Assembly (NCBI RefSeq): GCF_015644585.1
Contig: NZ_JADOBI010000001.1
Span: forward strand, 310,001-374,000
DNA from: Rahnella laticis
Lineage (GTDB): Bacteria; Pseudomonadota; Gammaproteobacteria; Enterobacterales; Enterobacteriaceae
DNA: 64,000 bases
Direction of reading: 5' to 3'
The notes beneath the pieces are model-generated. The model was not told where the DNA came from. It was given only the letters and a program-made list of their open reading frames with translations, and did not search any database. This document shows positions 10,052-19,103 of the stretch, one piece after another. The position numbers were made by a program, and so were the translations under genes. How positions within the stretch are numbered: the first letter of the stretch is position 1; each line of letters begins with the position of its first letter.

Positions 10052-10192
10052 TTTGCGCCTCGTTATCATCCAAATAGGCAATTGAGCTTTAAGCTTTAAG
10101 CCCTTGGTTAAAATCCTTACGCCAAGATTCTTGCTTCAATTAAGAACTTGCCACTTTACGTTGGCATTATAGAGCAACCTTGGCGTTGTAAA
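10052..10192 (-). promoter_or_regulatory. ompA promoter and long leader
   Basis: On the minus strand a perfect TATAAT (10166-10171) is preceded by TTTACA (10187-10192) with a short 15-base spacer, predicting a leader of about 110 bases. The leader ends in ACGAGGCGCAAAATG, the same ribosome-site stretch that small RNA MicA pairs with in E. coli. The remainder of the gap to sulA (10193-10406) shows no gene. Confidence 0.65.
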
Positions 10193-10406
10193 GTCTACAA
10201 CGTGGCGCGAAACTTACAAGCTTGAAGTGTTAACACCGTGGAAAAAAAGGGAAAAACGTACACATTTCTTAACGGCTTTGACTAATTGTTGACAAAAACT
10301 GGAGATAATCTGAGGCCGGAATACCCATTTTTACTGGGTTTGAAGCCGGTTTCAGCACAAATCACTAAGTTCCGTACTATTTTCGTAGGAACATTCCTAT
10401 TTTGAA

Positions 10407-10913
10407 CTAATGGTATACAGAAGAGTGAATTTTTACGGTGGAGTGATGTCTACTAGCTGAATTCTGTTCATTTGTTGGCTTCATAATGAACCCGTAGGAC
10501 CCTCCCTGACGTGCTGCAATTTGCAGTCTTTCTCTTTCTGAATCATTCAAATCGGGTAACCACCCAAGCACAACACTGTAATTCCCCGTGAGCAACGCTT
10601 TTTCCATTGCATCAACTGTCGACATCGCGGTGATCTGATTTACCTGCACCATTTTATCGACCGGCAAACCCGATTGGGATAACCAGTGACGGCTCAGTTT
10701 CTGCTGGGGCGTGAGCCACAACAGCCAGCGGGATTGCATACCCAAATGCTGAAGCAATGGCAGAAGCAACTGCGCAAATGCTGGCTGGCTCGCACTATAA
10801 ACGAACTCCGTGATCAGACCATTATTCAAGGACGCAGACGAATTTACCTGTGTGTGACTGACGGGCAAAGCAGACTGACTAAAATGATGATTTGTAAGAT
10901 GTTGAGTGCGCAT
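10407..10913 (-). CDS. sulA: SOS cell-division inhibitor SulA
   Basis: Binds FtsZ and blocks septation during the SOS response; normally degraded by Lon. The protein has 168 residues against 169 in E. coli, with the FtsZ-binding core (SRWLLWLTPQQKLSRHWL and LTGNYSVVLGWL) and the C-terminal KIHSSVYH recognised by Lon. The ATG at 10913 is chosen because the LexA box lies just upstream of it; an ORF start at 10976 would lie outside the transcript. Confidence 0.94.
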   Translation of the reverse strand: MRTQHLTNHHFSQSALPVSHTQVNSSASLNNGLITEFVYSASQPAFAQLLLPLLQHLGMQSRWLLWLTPQQKLSRHWLSQSGLPVDKMVQVNQITAMSTVDAMEKALLTGNYSVVLGWLPDLNDSERERLQIAARQGGSYGFIMKPTNEQNSASRHHSTVKIHSSVYH

Positions 10914-10933
10914 AGTGATATACCCCAGTAGGT

Positions 10934-10953
10934 TACTGTATGAATGTACAGTA
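10934..10953 (-). promoter_or_regulatory. LexA (SOS) box of sulA
   Basis: TACTGTATGAATGTACAGTA matches the LexA operator (CTGT-N8-ACAG) with symmetric flanks, 20 bases upstream of the sulA start. Strong repression with induction by DNA damage is expected. Confidence 0.93.
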
Positions 10954-11129
10954 CTCTGGCGATGAGCAAAGATCAACCCAATTTTTCCAAGACATCTCGC
11001 AAATTTTGAAGGGAATATCCTCTGGCTGCATTTTATGTTTGTTGCCCATCTCTACATTGCGTATTTTGCTTTTAGCAGTACAGGTAACTTACATGGGATA
11101 TATGGAATGAACATGAAAAGGATAACGCA

Positions 11130-11762
11130 ATGATAAATCAATCAAAAAAAAGAGTGCTGGAGTGTCTGGAAATTTTTGCTTCTCTGGGGGATGTGCGTGC
11201 CCGAACCCAGTTTGGCGGCTTCAGTTTATCTGCTAATGGAGCCATGTTTGCACTGGTTTCAGACGGCGATTTATATCTGCGAGCCAGTGCTGAAACTGAG
11301 GCACATTTTTGCCGGAAGAAGATGGAGAGATTGATTTATCGTAAGCGCGGGATGGATGTGAGGTTACGTTATTTTAAGGTGAATCCTTCGCAGTGGGAAG
11401 ATTCAGACGTTGTGCGAAAGCTGGGCAAATATTCACTTAAAGGAATGCTTCGTGAAATCGAATTACGCAAAAATAATGAAGCCGGGCGGCTTAAAGATTT
11501 ACCGAATCTTTCTCTGGCTCTGGAGCGGTTGCTCTGGCAGGTGGGGATAGCAAATTCGGGCGATCTGCGTACACAAGGCGCGTGTAAGACCTACCTGAAA
11601 CTCTGCGCGGTGAAAAAGAAGAGTCTGGGTATTAACTTGTTAATGGCGCTGGAGGGCGCCATTTTGGGATATCACGAGGCCGCTTTGCCGGTGGCTTCCA
11701 GAGAAATACTGACTCAATGGTTTAACCACCAGCAAGAACAACCATCCGACACAATGCACTAA
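11130..11762 (+). CDS. sxy: Competence/CRP-S regulator Sxy (TfoX)
   Basis: Co-activator that lets CRP act at CRP-S promoters of DNA-uptake genes. The 210-residue protein has a TfoX N-terminal domain (TQFGGFSLSANGAMFALVSDGDLYLRA) and a C-terminal TfoX domain containing KDLPNLSLALERLL and LEGAILGYHEAALP. It is divergent from sulA. An eight-codon reading frame (11107-11133, MNMKRITQ) ends in an ATGA overlap with the chosen start. Confidence 0.92.
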   Translation: MINQSKKRVLECLEIFASLGDVRARTQFGGFSLSANGAMFALVSDGDLYLRASAETEAHFCRKKMERLIYRKRGMDVRLRYFKVNPSQWEDSDVVRKLGKYSLKGMLREIELRKNNEAGRLKDLPNLSLALERLLWQVGIANSGDLRTQGACKTYLKLCAVKKKSLGINLLMALEGAILGYHEAALPVASREILTQWFNHQQEQPSDTMH

Positions 11763-11786
11763 GTTTCACCGGATCCGGACAGGCTG

Positions 11787-13928
11787 TCAGTCATGGCTCT
11801 GAACGGGCAGAATTCTACTGTTAAGACTGGTGAGCTCTGGAAGATGGGCCACCAGCAATCCGATTTGCTGCAAGACAAGCTGTTCCTTGCTGTCTGAATC
11901 TGTCGTCCGCATCTGGATCTTTGCCGTCAGTTGATCCAGGGCTTTTTGTATCCGCCCGGCTTCAGAAGGCAAATGGTGCAATGCACCGTCAACACAGCAG
12001 ACCGCGTCATCAAGCAGCCTCAGTGTTTCGGTATCACTGAGTTTTTCGCGATGCGCCCCCAGCGCTGAAATATAGCTCAGCATGGTGTGATTCAGGCACA
12101 ACAAGCGAAACGCCGCTTCCAGCGTGGCAGGATCGTTATTCTTCTCCGAACTCATGTTCGAAACCACCGACGCCAGTTCAGCATCGCAGTTGTGTGCGTC
12201 ACGGCGAGCCAGACGGTAATCCAGACTGTTATCTTTGCCCTGATGGTATTGCACTAATATCGCATCTAGATACCGGCAGTTTGCGTCGAACGTTTTGCTG
12301 ACGACTTTATCAATCTGCCTGAATTTCCAGTCCGGCCAGATGAACGTCACGGCGGCCCACGCAATAGCACAGCCAATCAGCGTATCGATGATTCGGGGTA
12401 TCGCAATCTCAAAACCTTCGCCCAGCAAGTTGAAGCACAGCAACACCAGCAGGGTGATGAACATCGTTGCCTGCGCGTATTGCACGGTGCGGAAGGCAAA
12501 GAACAATAATCCGCTGATCACAATCAGGATCATTTGCCCTTCAACCGACGGTACGAAGTACAAAATCGGAATGCCGATCGCGATCCCGGCCAGTGTCCCG
12601 ATGATCCTCAACGCCAGCCTGCGGCGGGTCGCGCTGTAGTTCGGCTGACAGACAAACAGGCTGGTCAGCAAAATCCAGTAACCGTGGCTCAGGCCGCTGA
12701 CCTGTATGAATACGTAGCCGATAAACAGCACCACCGACATGCGCACCGCATGACGAAACAGGACGGACTGTGGCGTGAAATGCCGGGAAATGCGCAGCCA
12801 GATATCATCCAGCCCGGTGAGCTTATCGTCGACGAACGGACTTTTTCCTGTCTGATTTTCCGGTAATGATTGCTCTGATTCGATATTTGCCAGTTGCGCG
12901 TCAATCGCGTGCAAATTTCTCAGAAGGTGGCGCAGTGCCTGGAGCATTTCCCTATGTTCGCCCTGAGACTCCAGTCGTTTCAGCGCTTCTTCAAGGCGGG
13001 AAAACGCCCGCTCGAACTGGCTGTTATGCGTATATTGCTGGCGATACAGGATGCACTGGGAAAGCTGCAAACAGGCGCGGGCCTGCATACTCATCAGACG
13101 CTGGAAACGGAAAAGGATATCGCTGTGATGAAACTGCTCGCTGAGTTTGAGGTATTTCACATGTGACGAACTGGCGCGCTCATGAATATCCTGCACCACA
13201 AAATAATAGTGCAGGGTCCGGCGCGTACCTTTCTGTCCGCGGTCGCCTTTCAGGCGGGTTTGCAATGTGTTTTTGGTCTGATTCAGCGTAGAAACCAGCT
13301 GGCCGTTAGCCATGGCCAGTTCCACCAGTTGCTGATTATTGTCTTCCTGATCAGGGTCAAAAAGCGTCGCTTTAGCTTCCAGATAAGCCGCGAGCTGCGT
13401 GAAACAGCGGGAAATCTGATCCTGAAGCGGCCGGATGGGGAAAATAATATGCCCGGCCAGCGTCAGCAGGTTATACCAGATGGCGCCGGCGAGCAGGATC
13501 AGAGGCTGCTGATACCAGATGTGATACATACTGGTGCCGAGCATCGTATAGATTGCGATGAGCAACGCACCGAACGCAATCGTGGCGTAACGTTGTCCAA
13601 GCGCGCCCAGCAGGATAAAACCGCAGGTTGAAATCATCAGCCCGGGCGCGAATAACCAGGGGTAGGGAAACAGCAGTTCGATAGACGCCGAAGCGATAAA
13701 AAAGCAGACCAGAGTGATGAGCAAATTGCGTAAGCGCCCTGCCAGACGATCGTCCAGATCTGCCAGCGCAGCCGCCACCACGCCGAGCGTCAGAGGAATG
13801 GTCAGCGTTATCTGACCCAGCCACCAGGGCATTGCGGCGGCACCCGCCAGCGCAATGAAAATCCTGATGTGGTAAAGCACATTGCTGTTATAGGCATAAC
13901 GCCTCAAACCCGGTGCAATAGAAAGCAC
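11787..13928 (-). CDS. yccS: FUSC-family inner-membrane protein YccS
   Basis: A 713-residue protein of the FUSC/YccS family (aromatic-acid exporter-like; role unproven). It has two blocks of hydrophobic helices (about residues 20-165 and 395-520), each followed by a cytoplasmic region. It starts at GTG with MLSIAPGLRRYAYNSNVLYHIRIFIAL, very like E. coli YccS. It follows yccF by 35 bases and is probably co-transcribed with it. Confidence 0.92.
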   Translation of the reverse strand: MLSIAPGLRRYAYNSNVLYHIRIFIALAGAAAMPWWLGQITLTIPLTLGVVAAALADLDDRLAGRLRNLLITLVCFFIASASIELLFPYPWLFAPGLMISTCGFILLGALGQRYATIAFGALLIAIYTMLGTSMYHIWYQQPLILLAGAIWYNLLTLAGHIIFPIRPLQDQISRCFTQLAAYLEAKATLFDPDQEDNNQQLVELAMANGQLVSTLNQTKNTLQTRLKGDRGQKGTRRTLHYYFVVQDIHERASSSHVKYLKLSEQFHHSDILFRFQRLMSMQARACLQLSQCILYRQQYTHNSQFERAFSRLEEALKRLESQGEHREMLQALRHLLRNLHAIDAQLANIESEQSLPENQTGKSPFVDDKLTGLDDIWLRISRHFTPQSVLFRHAVRMSVVLFIGYVFIQVSGLSHGYWILLTSLFVCQPNYSATRRRLALRIIGTLAGIAIGIPILYFVPSVEGQMILIVISGLLFFAFRTVQYAQATMFITLLVLLCFNLLGEGFEIAIPRIIDTLIGCAIAWAAVTFIWPDWKFRQIDKVVSKTFDANCRYLDAILVQYHQGKDNSLDYRLARRDAHNCDAELASVVSNMSSEKNNDPATLEAAFRLLCLNHTMLSYISALGAHREKLSDTETLRLLDDAVCCVDGALHHLPSEAGRIQKALDQLTAKIQMRTTDSDSKEQLVLQQIGLLVAHLPELTSLNSRILPVQSHD

Positions 13929-13963
13929 GGAAAAACCCCACGGTTAACTTCAAAAATGAAAAA

Positions 13964-14425
13964 TCAGCGAATGCGTCCGTTTTTTAGCTGACGGCTGGCA
14001 TTGGCTTCACGAACTTGTTTTGCCAGTTCGACGGAGACCACTCTTCGTCCTACCGGCCAGAGTGCGATGGCGGCGATTTTAAAGTTCGCGATCCCCACCG
14101 GAATACCGATAATGCTGATACATTGAGCGATGCCAGCCAAAATGTGTGACAAGCATAACCACCAGCCGAAAAAAATAAACCAGAAGATATTCAACAGGGT
14201 TCCGCCACCGGACATCAGCGCGCTGCGTTTTTCCGGGTACAATTCGTCAACATGCACCGCTTCGTTGCCAAAAGGCATCAGTGAAAGACGGGTGATTTCC
14301 CAGCAAGAGCGGGTCAGCGGCAAGGTGAATATCAGCACAATGCTCACCAGCGTAGCGAATAACCAGGCGAGAGTGGTGAAGAAACCGCCTAAAACGAAGT
14401 TAAGAATATTGAGTACAGTGCGCAT
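13964..14425 (-). CDS. yccF: YccF-family inner-membrane protein
   Basis: A 153-residue membrane protein with two YccF domains. Nearly identical to E. coli YccF over MRTVLNILNFVLGGF, PLTRSCWEIT, LNIFWFIFFGWWLCL and IIGIPVGIANFKIAAIALWP. It is first in the yccF-yccS operon and divergent from helD. The function is unknown. Confidence 0.93.
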   Translation of the reverse strand: MRTVLNILNFVLGGFFTTLAWLFATLVSIVLIFTLPLTRSCWEITRLSLMPFGNEAVHVDELYPEKRSALMSGGGTLLNIFWFIFFGWWLCLSHILAGIAQCISIIGIPVGIANFKIAAIALWPVGRRVVSVELAKQVREANASRQLKNGRIR

Positions 14426-14619
14426 ATCGACTCTTCCCGAAGATATTAATAAGTTGAAAAATTTCAGGTTAACTAAAAAGAAACACCGTCTTATTCTACC
14501 CTGTTTTGGAATGTGGATCGCCTCTGCAAATCAAAGGTAAACTCTTAAAACGACTTGCATGTAAAATAAGAAATATTACTTTTCCGTCAGGAATTAAAGA
14601 GAAAAAACGGTGTGATGAT

Positions 14620-16674
14620 ATGGAATTGAAATCGACCTCTTTCGGGAAACATCTGGCGCAGCATCCCTATAACCGGGTGCGTCTGCTTAATGCAGGCGTA
14701 GAAGTCAGCGGCGACAAACATCACTACCTGATCCCTTTTAATCAGCTTATCCAGATCCGCTGTAAACGCGGCATTGTCTGGGGCGAGCTTGAATTTGAAT
14801 TGCCCGAGGCAAAAGTTGTCCGCCTTCACGGCACTGAGTGGCAGGAAACGCAGCGTTTTTATCAGCACCTTCTCAAAATCTGGCAGGCCTGGAGTGAGGA
14901 GATGAGTGGCGTCAGCGCAGGCGTTCTGCACGGGCAAATTGAAAAAATCACGCACATTGAAGAGCAGGATAAGTGGTTTAAAAGCGCCGATTTGGCTGAC
15001 GTCCAGAAAGACATCACCGGGGCATTTTCCGCCATTCCTGTCCCCGTCGGGCGTCTCAATGATTTCGATAATTGCCGCGAAGATTATCACACCTGCTTAC
15101 GCTGGCTTGAGCAGGGAAAACGCAGCGTCGATAAACGCAATCTGGCCTGGACTGACCGGGTGATTGCGCAAAATCAGGACTTCTTTGATACCGTCGAAGT
15201 TTCTCCGCTAAACGAAAGTCAGTGTCGCGCGGTGGTGAATGGCGAAGACGCGGTCCTGGTGCTGGCCGGTGCTGGCAGCGGCAAAACCTCGGTGCTGGTG
15301 GCGCGCGCAGGCTGGTTGCTGCGCCGTCAGGAAGCGGTACCGGAGCAAATTCTGTTGCTGGCGTTTGGACGTCAGGCTGCGGAAGAAATGAACACGCGTA
15401 TAAAAGAACGTCTGCATACCGACGGGATCAAAGCCAAAACGTTCCACGCGCTGGCTTTGCAGATTATTCAGGAAGGCAGCAAGAAAGCGCCAAAAATTAG
15501 CAAACTGGAAACTGATGCTAAAGCGCGCCGCAGCCTGCTTATCAAAACCTGGCAGGAACAATGCGCTGGCAAGAAAGTGCAGGCCAGCGGCTGGCGGCAG
15601 TGGATGACCGATGAGCTTGAATGGGATGTGCCGGAAGGGGATTACTGGAAAAATAAATCGCTGGCCGAACGTCTGGGCAGCCGTCTTGAACGCTGGCTGA
15701 GTCTGATGCGCACGCACGGCGGAAGCCAGGCCGAAATGATTGAGAGCGCACACGAAGACGTGAAAGACCTGTTTTCTAAGCGCATCCGCCTTATGGCTCC
15801 GTTTCTGAAAGCCTGGAAAACGGCGCTGAAAGAAGAGGGCGCGGTGGATTTTTCCGGGCTTATTCATCAGGCCGTGAACATTCTGGAGAAAGGCCGCTTT
15901 GTCAGCCCGTGGAAACACATTCTCGTCGATGAATTTCAGGACATCTCCCCGCAGCGCGCGCTGTTGTTGTCGGCATTGCGCAAGCTGAATAAGCGCACCA
16001 GCCTGTTTGCGGTGGGCGATGACTGGCAGGCGATTTACCGTTTCAGCGGTGCAGAGCTTTCCCTGACCACCGCTTTTGCAACACACTTTGGCGAAGGGGC
16101 CCAGTGCGCGCTCGATACCACTTACCGCTTCAACGACCGCATCGGTGAAATCGCCAATAAATTTGTTCAGCAGAATCCTTATCAGCTGAAAAAACCGCTG
16201 AACAGCCTGACGAAGGGCAACAAGAAAAACGTGGTGATCTTGCCGGATGAACAGCTGGAAAAGCTGCTGGATAAGCTCAGTGGTTATGTCACTGCCGATG
16301 AAAAAATTCTGGTGCTGGCGCGTTATCATCATTTACGGCCACAGATTCTGGAAAAGGCCGTTACCCGCTGGCCTAAGCTGAATCTTGAATTTATGACGAT
16401 CCACGCCAGTAAAGGTCAGCAGGCGGAATACGTCATTATTGTCGGGCTGCATGAAGGCAACGACGGCTTCCCGGCTCCGGCGCGTGAATCGGTGCTGGAG
16501 CAGGTCTTATTACCGGAACCTGAAAACTTCATGGGTGCCGAGGAACGGCGGTTGCTGTATGTGGCGATGACCCGCGCGAAGCATCAGGTCTGGTTAATGC
16601 AGGATAAAGCATGTCCTTCCATTTTTGTGGAGCAGCTGGAAGATATCGGCGTTCCGGTGCAAAGAAAACCCTGA
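14620..16674 (+). CDS. helD: DNA helicase IV HelD
   Basis: Superfamily-1 3'-5' DNA helicase of the UvrD/Rep type. It has 684 residues, exactly the E. coli length when started at MELKSTSFGKHLAQHPYNR; the open frame extends upstream to 14506 but that part has no homology. Walker A GAGSGKTS lies near residue 216, motif II VDEFQD near 436, then GDDWQAIYRFSGA and the C-terminal VAMTRAKHQVW. A bidirectional terminator separates it from mgsA. Confidence 0.96.
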   Translation: MELKSTSFGKHLAQHPYNRVRLLNAGVEVSGDKHHYLIPFNQLIQIRCKRGIVWGELEFELPEAKVVRLHGTEWQETQRFYQHLLKIWQAWSEEMSGVSAGVLHGQIEKITHIEEQDKWFKSADLADVQKDITGAFSAIPVPVGRLNDFDNCREDYHTCLRWLEQGKRSVDKRNLAWTDRVIAQNQDFFDTVEVSPLNESQCRAVVNGEDAVLVLAGAGSGKTSVLVARAGWLLRRQEAVPEQILLLAFGRQAAEEMNTRIKERLHTDGIKAKTFHALALQIIQEGSKKAPKISKLETDAKARRSLLIKTWQEQCAGKKVQASGWRQWMTDELEWDVPEGDYWKNKSLAERLGSRLERWLSLMRTHGGSQAEMIESAHEDVKDLFSKRIRLMAPFLKAWKTALKEEGAVDFSGLIHQAVNILEKGRFVSPWKHILVDEFQDISPQRALLLSALRKLNKRTSLFAVGDDWQAIYRFSGAELSLTTAFATHFGEGAQCALDTTYRFNDRIGEIANKFVQQNPYQLKKPLNSLTKGNKKNVVILPDEQLEKLLDKLSGYVTADEKILVLARYHHLRPQILEKAVTRWPKLNLEFMTIHASKGQQAEYVIIVGLHEGNDGFPAPARESVLEQVLLPEPENFMGAEERRLLYVAMTRAKHQVWLMQDKACPSIFVEQLEDIGVPVQRKP

Positions 16675-16675
16675 T

Positions 16676-16709
16676 AACAAAACGCCCGGTCAATGCCGGG
16701 CGTTTTGTT
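16676..16709. terminator. Bidirectional terminator between helD and mgsA
   Basis: Near-perfect inverted repeat AACAAAACGCCCGG / CCGGGCGTTTTGTT with loop TCAATG. Stable on both strands, it serves both convergent genes. Confidence 0.92.
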
Positions 16710-16742
16710 AATGAAAGCATGACAAATACGCAGTTGCGCGTA

Positions 16743-17204
16743 TCACTCTTTCAGGCGTGCCCATAAATAACGCTGATAATCAGGGATAGTAATATCCACT
16801 TCTGACTGGAACAGTGGAGAGGCAATCAGGAAATCCGCCGTCGCCACATTGGTGGCGACCGGAATATTCCACACGGTTGCCAGACGCAGCAGGGCCTTCA
16901 CATCCGGGTCGTGAGGAACGGCATTGAGCGGATCCCACAGGAAAATCAGCAGATCAATTTTTCCTTCCGCAATCAGGGCACCAACCTGCTGGTCACCGCC
17001 CATCGGGCCACTCAGCATACTTTTTACCGTAATTCCGGTGCTGCGCTGAACCATATTCCCGGTGGTGCCGGTGGCATAGAGAACGTGTTGCGACAGTTCA
17101 GCAACGTTTTTATCCACCCATTTCATCAGGGTATTTTTGCAGTGGTCATGCGCGACCAGGGCAATGTGTTTTTGTTTGGCGATCGTACGGGTCGTGTATT
17201 CCAT
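16743..17204 (-). CDS. mgsA: Methylglyoxal synthase MgsA
   Basis: Converts dihydroxyacetone phosphate to methylglyoxal and phosphate, a bypass that relieves sugar-phosphate stress. The 153-residue protein carries the phosphate-binding GTTGN, the catalytic Asp in [13 protein letters not shown] (about residue 71), and the His of VPHDPDV. It ends convergently with helD. Confidence 0.96.
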   Translation of the reverse strand: MEYTTRTIAKQKHIALVAHDHCKNTLMKWVDKNVAELSQHVLYATGTTGNMVQRSTGITVKSMLSGPMGGDQQVGALIAEGKIDLLIFLWDPLNAVPHDPDVKALLRLATVWNIPVATNVATADFLIASPLFQSEVDITIPDYQRYLWARLKE

Positions 17205-17322
17205 CTAATTCCCTTCAACGCGAAAGTAAGAGTGGAACACAGAATACTGAAACTCTGTTTTACTGCATAGCGCGGGGGGAACAATTCGGCATTAAGAAAG
17301 AGAATGCGTGATGCAGATTAAG

Positions 17323-17982
17323 TTACGAGGCGCGTTCTTGTTTTTCCGGCAGTTTAAACCAGAGCAACAATTGTTCGATACCCGCATTGGCGGCCAGACG
17401 CGTCCAGAGCGGATGAAGATAAGCGATGGAAATTTGCGAAGGAACATCACTCGCCAGCGCCGATTTTCTGTCGGTATTCCCTCTGGCAAAAGAAGGTACA
17501 GCAGCCCGTGCGCCGGATAAGTTATACGTCATCATGAGCTTTTCAGCGGCAGCCGTATTGCCCGGATTAAAGAGGCTCAGGACATCGCGTTGGGTTACCA
17601 GAGTTTTTCCCTGATCATCCACCAGCTGATAATTCATTTGCTGACTGAACTGGGCGGTGTCTTTTTCATTGCTCAGTGAAGGCAGGACGAAGGAAACTGA
17701 GCGGCTTCCTTTGGCATTGAATGTGACAATCAGCGCCGGAGAGTGATAAATCAGCGCGTTTTGCGCGGCAGCAGGGTGCAGATTTTTGCTGACCTGAAAC
17801 AAAATCTGATGCTGCCCGCCATCCAGCTCAAGGCTGTCTGCTCCTTTCAGGATCGCGCCAGACATCTGTTTGCCGTCGATAACCAGCACATCCACATCCG
17901 CAGACAGTTTGAGTGAGGTCGCAGAAGCTGACGCCATCAGGCTGAAGCTCGCTAATGCGACCAGCGCACGACAGACTTTCAT
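17323..17982 (-). CDS. yccT: DUF2057 periplasmic protein YccT
   Basis: A 219-residue secreted protein of the DUF2057 family with an N-terminal signal (MKVCRALVALASFSLMASA, cut before TSLKL). The family core LSADVDVLVIDGK is present. The start at 17982 has GAGGAG seven bases upstream and gives the E. coli length; an upstream ATG at 18012 is unlikely. In E. coli YccT has been linked to curli regulation; the role here is not shown. Confidence 0.88.
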   Translation of the reverse strand: MKVCRALVALASFSLMASASATSLKLSADVDVLVIDGKQMSGAILKGADSLELDGGQHQILFQVSKNLHPAAAQNALIYHSPALIVTFNAKGSRSVSFVLPSLSNEKDTAQFSQQMNYQLVDDQGKTLVTQRDVLSLFNPGNTAAAEKLMMTYNLSGARAAVPSFARGNTDRKSALASDVPSQISIAYLHPLWTRLAANAGIEQLLLWFKLPEKQERAS

Positions 17983-18172
17983 TCTTCTCTCCTCAGACAC
18001 ATCATTGCTCATCCTCCATTATTCAGTAACGGCGATTGTGTGTCAAAGTTTTACAAAATGTTTTAATTTCACATAAGGCAATTCCGCACACCGATCCTTT
18101 TTGCGCCAGGCCCTGTCGAAACGGTCAGGCTGCGTTACACTTAGCGGAGACTGGTCAAAAGGAGATAACCCC

Positions 18173-18586
18173 GTGCAAGACAATGATATTCGCAAAATTC
18201 TTGAGGACGTAAAAACGATCGCTCTGGTGGGTGCCAGCGATAATCCTGGCCGCCCGAGTTATGGCGTCATGGCCTATCTGCTTTCTCAGGGATATAAGGT
18301 CATTCCGGTCAGTCCAAAACTGGCAGGGCAGGAACTGCTGGGGCAAAAAGCGGTGGGATCGCTGGCTGAAATCGCAGAACCGGTGGATATGGTCGATGTT
18401 TTCCGTAATGCGGAAGCCGCTTACGGTGTAGCGCAGGAAGCCATCGCAATTAAAGCAAAAGTGCTGTGGCTGCAACTGGGCGTGATCAACGAACAGGCCG
18501 CTGTGCTAGCAAAAGATGGCGGGCTGAAAGTGGTGATGGATCGCTGTCCGAAAATTGAAATCCCACGTCTGGGCATGGAAAAGTAA
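18173..18586 (+). CDS. yccU: CoA-binding protein YccU
   Basis: A 137-residue Rossmann-fold protein of the CoA-binding/YccU family, with TIALVGASDNPGRPSYGVM at the nucleotide loop and VVMDRCPKIEIPRL at the C-terminus. The start is GTG at 18173, eight bases after AAAAGGAG, giving exactly the E. coli length; the frame is open upstream to 18101 but lacks homology there. The function is unknown. Confidence 0.92.
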   Translation: MQDNDIRKILEDVKTIALVGASDNPGRPSYGVMAYLLSQGYKVIPVSPKLAGQELLGQKAVGSLAEIAEPVDMVDVFRNAEAAYGVAQEAIAIKAKVLWLQLGVINEQAAVLAKDGGLKVVMDRCPKIEIPRLGMEK

Positions 18587-18610
18587 CCGTCTCAAGTAGT
18601 GGTAAGACGA

Positions 18611-18640
18611 AAAAAAACCGGCCCAAATAGCCGGTTTTTC
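18611..18640. terminator. Terminator between yccU and hspQ
   Basis: AAAAACCGGC / GCCGGTTTTT with a seven-base loop and flanking A and T tracts; usable by both convergent genes. Confidence 0.9.
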
Positions 18641-18660
18641 ATTATACGTGCGCGGCACGA

Positions 18661-18978
18661 TCAGTTGCGCAGACGCGGTGCCTGTAACTGACTGCGGATA
18701 GAAGCGGCCAGGTCATCCAGAGACGTTTGTTCCGGGTGCGAGCGGGCAGCTTCATGGTCAATCTGAATTTCTGCCAGATACGTGTGAACCGGCTGGCCTT
18801 CTTCATCTTCCATTACCACGTGATACCAGGGCGCGGCACGCATTGAATCGTCAGCGGCAACGTCATCGACGCCGGGTTTTTCGAGTGAATATTCCGCGTC
18901 GACGTCAATTACCACGCCTAAATAGCCTAACAGTCTGTGGCGAACTTGCTGGCCGATACCGTATTTGCTGGCAATCAT
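18661..18978 (-). CDS. hspQ: Heat-shock protein HspQ
   Basis: Small heat-shock protein that stimulates Lon and serves as its specificity factor. It has 105 residues starting [20 protein letters not shown], matching E. coli in length and at the C-terminus QLQAPRLRN. The start at 18978 lies six bases after GGAG; the ATG at 18984 is too close to that site. A sigma-32-type promoter is visible upstream. Confidence 0.95.
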   Translation of the reverse strand: MIASKYGIGQQVRHRLLGYLGVVIDVDAEYSLEKPGVDDVAADDSMRAAPWYHVVMEDEEGQPVHTYLAEIQIDHEAARSHPEQTSLDDLAASIRSQLQAPRLRN

Positions 18979-19008
18979 AGTCATCTCCCAAAATCATCAT
19001 TAATCTCT

Positions 19009-19036
19009 ATATGGAGATAAAATGTGCTATTTCAAG
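19009..19036 (-). promoter_or_regulatory. Sigma-32 type heat-shock promoter of hspQ
   Basis: On the minus strand CTTGAAA (19030-19036), a 13-base spacer and CTCCATAT (19009-19016) match the heat-shock consensus CTTGAAA / CCCCATnT, about 30 bases upstream of hspQ. Confidence 0.8.
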
Positions 19037-19103
19037 TTTTGACCGCTTAATCTGCTAAAAATTCTGCGACGCGCTGCCGGAACAGCACGTCGAGATCATC
19101 GGA

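Noticed and set aside
10914-10976. Longer N-terminus for sulA (start at 10976)
   Set aside because: It would put the LexA operator inside the coding sequence, and the extra residues have no homology.
15208-16332. Long open frame on the minus strand inside helD (374 codons)
   Set aside because: Antisense to a well-conserved helicase; arises from GC-biased codons.
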